DNA of 50,900 nt from Cloacimonetes bacterium UBA5284 (GTDB lineage: Bacteria > Cloacimonadota > Cloacimonadia > Cloacimonadales > Cloacimonadaceae): positions 1 to 50,900 of the forward strand of contig DHSO01000021.1 in NCBI GenBank assembly GCA_002410505.1, written 5' to 3'. Shown here one piece after another: positions 45,418-50,900 of the stretch (positions are counted from its first letter, which is position 1; each line of letters begins with the position of its first letter). A program made the position numbers and the translations under genes. The notes beneath the pieces were generated by a model, which searched no databases, was not told the DNA's origin, and saw nothing but the letters and a program-made list of their open reading frames with translations.

Positions 45418-48400
45418 ATGAAAAAATTAATTACTCTGATGCTCGTGAGCCTGATGTGTGGGCTTGCTTTTGCCTCCACTGCAGATATCTCAACAACTGC
45501 ATTTAAGTCTGCATTTGAGATCAGCCACCGAAGTCCGCTTTATATGGACATCGATTTTCACCTGCCTCAATATCAGGTGACATCAGATTTAGCAGGATCT
45601 CAAAGCTTCCACCGGATAAACCTGCCCGGCGCAGCCACACTAATGCAAAGTGGGATGCCGGAATTGCCGGTTATCACTACCTCAATCGCGATTCCGCATC
45701 AAGGCAGCGTTAATATTGAAGTGCTCTCTAGCGAGCAAAGCGTACTTAGTGAATTCAACGCTTACCCTCTGCAACAGGGATCGGAGCTGGAAAGCCCCAA
45801 ATCCTTTGTTCAAAACACGCAATACTATAGTAGCGGTGGGCAATATCCCGCCGCTGCTATTGAATACAGCGATCCCAAGATCCTGCGGGATTTCAGAATC
45901 ATCACTCTGCAAGTGAACCCCTTCAGCTACAATGCGGAAAGCCATGAGCTTACCGTGCACAACAACATCTCTCTACGGTTGAATTTCACTGCTGAACCGG
46001 GAATAAACGAATTAGCTGCTCCGGTCACCTATGTCTCTCCCGCCTTCGACAAAACCTACGCTTCGATGATTCAGAACTATGACGAATACAGGCATCTCCT
46101 GATTGCCAACACCCCACCCCGCTATCTGATTATCCACGGTCAATCTACGGACAATCTCTTTAATATTGCCCTGAACGGCTATGCTACTTGGAAACGCCAG
46201 AAAGGTGCCGATGTGGACGTGGTTCCCACCGGTTCTGCGGGAGCAGGAACGACCACTTCCGCCATCCAAAGCTATATCCGGGGTCGTTATAACAATCCCG
46301 AGACCAGACCGGATTTTGTGATCCTGATCGGTGATACTCAGGGCAGTTTTCCCATCCCGGCCTTTTCAAACAACAATGGTGCTACAGATTACCCCTACAC
46401 ACACATGACATCGGGGGATTTGCTGGGCGATGTCTTCATCGGCAGAATCTCTGTGGCAGATGTGAACCAGTTTCTGGTGCTGTTGAACAAGATCTATCTG
46501 TACGAAAAGGATATCAATATCGAGCAAGCCGACTGGCTGAATCATATGCTGTTGGTGGGAGACAACGACCCTTCCGGCATCTCCACCATGTACATCAGTA
46601 AATACATTAAAGAGATGGCTCTGGAAGTGAATCCGGACAATACTTTCACCGAACTCTACGGCCCAAACTTCAGCAGCTTTTCTACCGGTATAAACAACGC
46701 CTTCAATGAAGGCATCAGTTTCTACAGTTTTCGGGGATACATCGATTTCACCCCTCCCTCCGAGGGCTCTCTGTACAACGGTCAGAAGCTTCCTCATGCC
46801 GTAAACATCACTTGCGCCACAGGTAACTTCGATTCAACCAGCCCGGCTGAAACAGAAGCCCTTATCCGTTATGGTACCACTGCAGCCCCCAAGGGCTCGG
46901 TAACTGCCATTGGCATGAGTACTTCCAGTACCCACACAACTTTCAATAACGTCTTACACGGCGGTATCTTTGAAGGTATTTTTGCGCGGGATATGCGCAC
47001 GATGGGTGAAGCCGCTCTGCACGGTAAACTGTTTATTGATCAGATCTTTGGCATCTCTTCACCCACAAACGCCCAGAAGTTTGCCCACTGGTGCAACCTG
47101 ATGGGAGATCCCACAATGGAAGTGTTTACCGGTATTCCGGATCAGTTCCAAATGGTAACCTTGGGCGAGATCCCCCGGGGCCTGCGGCTTTTGGATGTAG
47201 CTATTACAGATACCCTTAGTCTGGCACCGGTTGAGGGTGCTTCAGTAGTATTGTCTCTGGATTCAGACATCCTTGCTCGTGGCTATACCGACGCCGAAGG
47301 CAATGTGATCCTCATCCTTCCGGAAGACATGCTCGCCGGAGAAGCTATTCTCACTGTTTCCAAACACAACTATAAACCTTTGCAACGTTACATAAATATT
47401 ATCGATCAACCCAGCCTGGTCCCCGGAGGCATCGTTATCGACGATGCCGGCTCCATATTGCCAAATGGCATTGCCGATGCAGGGGAAGGCGTGAATGTCT
47501 ACTTTGGCTTGCGCAATACCGGTGCGGATACCATCTCTGCCATCTCCGGAACCGTGAATTCTGACAGCCCCTGGCTCAGCATACCGAACCCAGAAATCTC
47601 CTACGGCAATATTCCCGGTGGTGCTTCTCTGGACAACACTTTGCCCGTGTTGATAGAAATTGACCCGGCTACCCCGAACGACACCATGCTGCGCATCCAT
47701 CTCAACCTCAGTGATGGAACGGGTGCCAGCTATGATGTATCCGAATTCATCGCCGTGCAAGCTCCGGTTATCGAGATCTCCACTCAGAACATTGTCGGAG
47801 ACGCCGATGCCGATGGTTCAGAGACATCATCCCTAAGCCCCGGAGACGGAATCCTGGATCCCGGAGAGATGGCTCAATTGGTTTTGGGCATCATGAATAC
47901 AAACTCGGTGCCGCTTACCGCTGTTACTGCCAGACTCTATACCCACAACGACTTACTTTCGTTACAAAGCGATGTGGCAGAGCTTGGCGATCTCAGCGCA
48001 AGCGGAGTGGCAGCCACCGCAACTTTCTCGGTCTGGCTAAGACCTCAAACTCTTGTCGGAATGCAGATTCCCCTGTACCTGAAGCTGTATAATAATGATG
48101 GATTCGAACAGATTGTAGATCTTAATATCAATGTAGGCAGCCCCGGCCTGAACAGTCCTTTGGGTCCGGATGAATACGGTTACGTAATCTATGATGAAAC
48201 CGACAGTGCTCCGGATGATATTGCGGCCTATAGCTGGGTCTCGATCTCACCCGATAGCGGTGGTTTTGGCCAGGCTTTGGCCATCTCCGATATTTATAAC
48301 GGCTACGATGAAGGCGATCAGGTGGGAGCTCAATCCTTGGAAGTTGTCGATCTTCCCTTCCCCTTCCGTTTCTATGGCAGATACTACACTCAGATTACTG

Positions 48401-50898
48401 TCTGCTCAAACGGCTTTATCGCTATGGGCATAACCGAAAATGCAGAATTCCGCAACTTCCGGTTACCCGGCGCGATGGGACCTAGCCCCATGATAGCCCC
48501 CTTCTGGGACGATCTTGCCACCCACGCCGGAAGCGGTATATACACCATGTTCGATCGCCGTAACCATGCCTTCATTATTGAATGGAATAATCTCTACAAT
48601 GGTAAAAACGGGTCATCACCCGAAACCTTCCAGGTGATCCTCTACGATCAAGCCGTTTACAATACCAGCTTGGGCGATGGTCCCATCAAGTTCCAATATC
48701 ACACTTTCAACAATGTAGATTCTCAATCCGGATCCCGTCATGGCAACTACTGTACCATCGGTATCGAAGACCACACCGGAACCAGGGGCCTAGAATATAC
48801 GTTCAACAACCTCTATCCGGACACCTGCCAACCCCTGAGCAATGGCAAAGCCTTGTTTATCACGAATGTGCCCACCTATTACGAAGCCGCAAACCTGCTG
48901 ATCGCTGAGACCTATATTACTGACGCGAACAACGTGATCGAACCCGGTGAAAGCGTGAGCATGGGGATCTTGGTGGAAAACTCGGGAAATATTGTGGCCG
49001 AAGACATTCAGGCTGTTCTGAGTACAGACAGTCCTTATATCACTTTCCTGAACGCCACATCTGACTACTTCCCGCTGCATCCCGGCGAAAGCAGTGTTAA
49101 CCGCTATGCCTACAGATTCACCGTAAGTGAAGACTGTCCTTCGGGCGAACTCATCGGCTTTGATCTGAACATTCAATCCGGTGAAGCTTCTTGGAATCAC
49201 GCTTTCAGCATCCGGGTGGAGGCAGCGAAATTGCGCTATCACTCTTATTTGATAAACGACTATGATGCCGAGTTCGATGGCGTAATCAATATCGATGAAG
49301 AAGTGCAGCTGATTGTAAATCTACAAAATACCACCGATGTGGAAGCCTATGGAGTGGTGGCAAATCTCTCCAGCGAGATCCCCAACCTGGTGATCGGCAA
49401 TCCGCAGATCTCCGGCATCAAGATAGACGCCAATCAGATTATGCAGATCGCCTTCAATCTGGATTTCAGCGGGGTAGATGCTTCTCTGGATAACATTCCC
49501 TTTGTTTTCAACGCTTCACCTCAAAGCGGGGAAGGCGTGGAAATAGAGCTGAATATACCTTTCAACCAACCCAATGTGGCGCAAAACTTCGATTTTAGCA
49601 ACGGAAATTTCGTATCAGAGACCGGCTGGACCTGGGGAGTTCCTCAAAACGTGGAAGCCTACAGCGGCAGTAAAGTATGGGCAACTAACCTGCAAGGACA
49701 GTATCCCATCAACGTGCAATACCACCTCTACACACCCCGCTATACCTTGGAAACCGGCAGCCAACTGAACTTTATGCACTACTATGGCACCGAAGCAGGC
49801 TATGATGGGGTAAACCTGGCCATCTCCACCAATAACGGTAACAGCTGGACCATCCTGACTCCCATGGGAGGTTACGACGCCAGCGGTATCGTTGGCTTGA
49901 GTATGGAAGAAGGCTGGACAGGTAATAGTAACGGCTGGCTGCCTGCCAGCTTCGATTTGAGCGCATACGCCAATCAGGAAGTAATGTTCCGTTTCCGCTT
50001 GGGCTCAAACGGAGCCACTAACGGCATCGGCTGGTATATCGACGACTTCCTGCTCTCCAATGTGAACTTGAAGACAGGGTTCTTGCAAGGCACGCTGTCT
50101 GCCAGCTCCGGACTGGATCCCGCCAAGGCTTCAGTGATGTCTACATCACGCTTTGCCACCAGACCCGATTCTGAAGGGAATTTCAAACTCTTCTTGCCCA
50201 ATGGTACTCATTCAGTATCTGCCTCCCTAAAGTATCACCAGAGCTCGAACTACAATAACTTCCATATATCACCCCAAAACCCGGTCGTAAGCTCGGATTT
50301 TGTGCTGATTCACCTCCCTGCGGTTGATCAATTGGCTCACACTCTCAGCGGAAACTCTGTGGAATTGGATTTGACTTGGCAAGCTCCGATAGATACCGTT
50401 CTGCCCGTAACCGGATACAGAGTCTACAAACGCTTCAATTCCGGCCCCTTCGAATTAGTGCAGGAATCTCTCGAGACCAGCTTCAGCGAATCCCGCGATC
50501 AGATCGGTTATTACTACTATTATGTATGCGCCGTCTATCTGGGAGATGAGGGTAGTCCTTCCCAAACCTTGCTCTTGGACAATCCCTATTCGGATAACCA
50601 GGAAAATGATATCCCCTCGCTGGTAACCGCTCTGAATGGTAACTATCCCAACCCCTTCAACCCTACCACTACCATTGCTTTCAGTATGGCTGAAGCCGGC
50701 CCGGCAACACTGTCTATCTACAATAGCAAAGGTCAGTTGGTACGCCAATTGGCAAACAGCGAATTCACCACCGGAAAACACTATCTGGTGTGGGATGGAC
50801 GCGATAATGGCGGTCGTCCGGTTTCTTCCGGATTGTATTTCTACCGCTTGTCTGCACGGCACTACAGCAAGACCCGCAAGATGATCCTGATGAAATAG
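45418..50898 (+). CDS. Peptidase C25 (gingipain-like) surface protein with FlgD-like sorting domain, 1826 aa
   Basis: Signal peptide (1-19, ending GLAFAS). Propeptide-like region (~30-225), then a C25 domain (~230-570): RYLIIHGQS, VILIGDTQGSFPIP, then FYSFRGYIDFTPPSEGSLYN and LPHAVNITCATGNFD with Cys466 in the nucleophile position. The place where gingipains have the catalytic His of GHG reads RGY (439-441), so the active site may be incomplete. Downstream are several Ig/CARDB-like domains (~620-910, 1180-1400), a choice-of-anchor region (~950-1130, NGFIAMG), a MAM/jelly-roll domain (~1410-1570), FN3 (~1650-1720) and a C-terminal FlgD-like/T9SS type A domain (~1742-1826, NYPNPFNPTTTIAFS, VWDGRDNGGRPVSSGLYFYR). 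Complete: stop at 50896-50898. Ribosome site GAGGA. Confidence 0.92.
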   Translation: MKKLITLMLVSLMCGLAFASTADISTTAFKSAFEISHRSPLYMDIDFHLPQYQVTSDLAGSQSFHRINLPGAATLMQSGMPELPVITTSIAIPHQGSVNIEVLSSEQSVLSEFNAYPLQQGSELESPKSFVQNTQYYSSGGQYPAAAIEYSDPKILRDFRIITLQVNPFSYNAESHELTVHNNISLRLNFTAEPGINELAAPVTYVSPAFDKTYASMIQNYDEYRHLLIANTPPRYLIIHGQSTDNLFNIALNGYATWKRQKGADVDVVPTGSAGAGTTTSAIQSYIRGRYNNPETRPDFVILIGDTQGSFPIPAFSNNNGATDYPYTHMTSGDLLGDVFIGRISVADVNQFLVLLNKIYLYEKDINIEQADWLNHMLLVGDNDPSGISTMYISKYIKEMALEVNPDNTFTELYGPNFSSFSTGINNAFNEGISFYSFRGYIDFTPPSEGSLYNGQKLPHAVNITCATGNFDSTSPAETEALIRYGTTAAPKGSVTAIGMSTSSTHTTFNNVLHGGIFEGIFARDMRTMGEAALHGKLFIDQIFGISSPTNAQKFAHWCNLMGDPTMEVFTGIPDQFQMVTLGEIPRGLRLLDVAITDTLSLAPVEGASVVLSLDSDILARGYTDAEGNVILILPEDMLAGEAILTVSKHNYKPLQRYINIIDQPSLVPGGIVIDDAGSILPNGIADAGEGVNVYFGLRNTGADTISAISGTVNSDSPWLSIPNPEISYGNIPGGASLDNTLPVLIEIDPATPNDTMLRIHLNLSDGTGASYDVSEFIAVQAPVIEISTQNIVGDADADGSETSSLSPGDGILDPGEMAQLVLGIMNTNSVPLTAVTARLYTHNDLLSLQSDVAELGDLSASGVAATATFSVWLRPQTLVGMQIPLYLKLYNNDGFEQIVDLNINVGSPGLNSPLGPDEYGYVIYDETDSAPDDIAAYSWVSISPDSGGFGQALAISDIYNGYDEGDQVGAQSLEVVDLPFPFRFYGRYYTQITVCSNGFIAMGITENAEFRNFRLPGAMGPSPMIAPFWDDLATHAGSGIYTMFDRRNHAFIIEWNNLYNGKNGSSPETFQVILYDQAVYNTSLGDGPIKFQYHTFNNVDSQSGSRHGNYCTIGIEDHTGTRGLEYTFNNLYPDTCQPLSNGKALFITNVPTYYEAANLLIAETYITDANNVIEPGESVSMGILVENSGNIVAEDIQAVLSTDSPYITFLNATSDYFPLHPGESSVNRYAYRFTVSEDCPSGELIGFDLNIQSGEASWNHAFSIRVEAAKLRYHSYLINDYDAEFDGVINIDEEVQLIVNLQNTTDVEAYGVVANLSSEIPNLVIGNPQISGIKIDANQIMQIAFNLDFSGVDASLDNIPFVFNASPQSGEGVEIELNIPFNQPNVAQNFDFSNGNFVSETGWTWGVPQNVEAYSGSKVWATNLQGQYPINVQYHLYTPRYTLETGSQLNFMHYYGTEAGYDGVNLAISTNNGNSWTILTPMGGYDASGIVGLSMEEGWTGNSNGWLPASFDLSAYANQEVMFRFRLGSNGATNGIGWYIDDFLLSNVNLKTGFLQGTLSASSGLDPAKASVMSTSRFATRPDSEGNFKLFLPNGTHSVSASLKYHQSSNYNNFHISPQNPVVSSDFVLIHLPAVDQLAHTLSGNSVELDLTWQAPIDTVLPVTGYRVYKRFNSGPFELVQESLETSFSESRDQIGYYYYYVCAVYLGDEGSPSQTLLLDNPYSDNQENDIPSLVTALNGNYPNPFNPTTTIAFSMAEAGPATLSIYNSKGQLVRQLANSEFTTGKHYLVWDGRDNGGRPVSSGLYFYRLSARHYSKTRKMILMK

Positions 50899-50900
50899 TA

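Overview
The window reads as a chromosomal segment of a Gram-negative, fermentative bacterium, most likely Candidatus Cloacimonadota (Cloacimonas-like, WWE1). The assignment is inferred from the combination seen here: a sodium-pumping methylmalonyl-CoA decarboxylase operon, very large secreted proteins built from lamin-tail, chitobiase-like, FN3 and cleaved-adhesin modules, a C25 (gingipain-like) protease ending in a FlgD-like/type IX-style sorting domain that begins with an NxNYPNPFNPTT-type motif, and rRNA-polymerase genes of FCB-like character. No 16S gene is present, so the phylum is not proven.

Layout. (1) 1-5046 is an accessory region, visibly more AT-rich than the rest: an unknown 278-aa protein, a 61-aa protein, a Sel1-repeat protein, then debris consisting of a comM/yifB fragment in reverse orientation, a truncated reverse gene, a Mu gpF/SPP1 gp7-like phage head-protein remnant, and small unknown genes that include a recent 239-bp duplication. 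(2) 5047-14299 holds a copper-type P1B ATPase broken by a one-base frameshift, an outer-membrane barrel-like protein, an iron-dependent alcohol dehydrogenase, a TPR-histidine kinase interrupted by an in-frame amber codon, a truncated beta-helix protein, and an M3 oligopeptidase. (3) 14788-19064 is a four-gene operon for a Na+-translocating decarboxylase (alpha carboxyltransferase, gamma-like membrane subunit, biotin carrier with two biotinyl domains, beta sodium pump), closed by a terminator. (4) 19154-20481 is a 1.3-kb gene-poor tract full of inverted, tandem and direct repeats. (5) 20482-23703 encodes a large secreted modular protein. (6) 23900-38341 is the translation/transcription block: tRNA Thr-Tyr-Gly-Thr, tuf, rpmG, tRNA-Trp, secE, nusG, rplK, rplA, rplJ, rplL, a hairpin, rpoB, rpoC, rpsL, rpsG, terminator. 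The tRNA(4)-tuf order is the same as thrU-tyrU-glyT-thrT-tufB of E. coli. (7) 38529-50898 encodes a secreted endonuclease I-type protein, tyrS, an M50 membrane protease, glnA, and an 1826-aa C25 protease-like surface protein.

How the parts fit: the decarboxylase operon would couple decarboxylation of (S)-methylmalonyl-CoA to export of Na+, consistent with amino-acid or propionate-type fermentation; the alcohol dehydrogenase could dispose of reducing equivalents; the large secreted proteins (nuclease, protease, modular adhesin-like protein) and the oligopeptidase suggest use of extracellular protein and nucleic acid. Three chromosomal genes (copA, the TPR kinase, the beta-helix protein) carry disabling lesions, each of which may be real decay or an assembly error; two of them are single-base events that read mapping would resolve.
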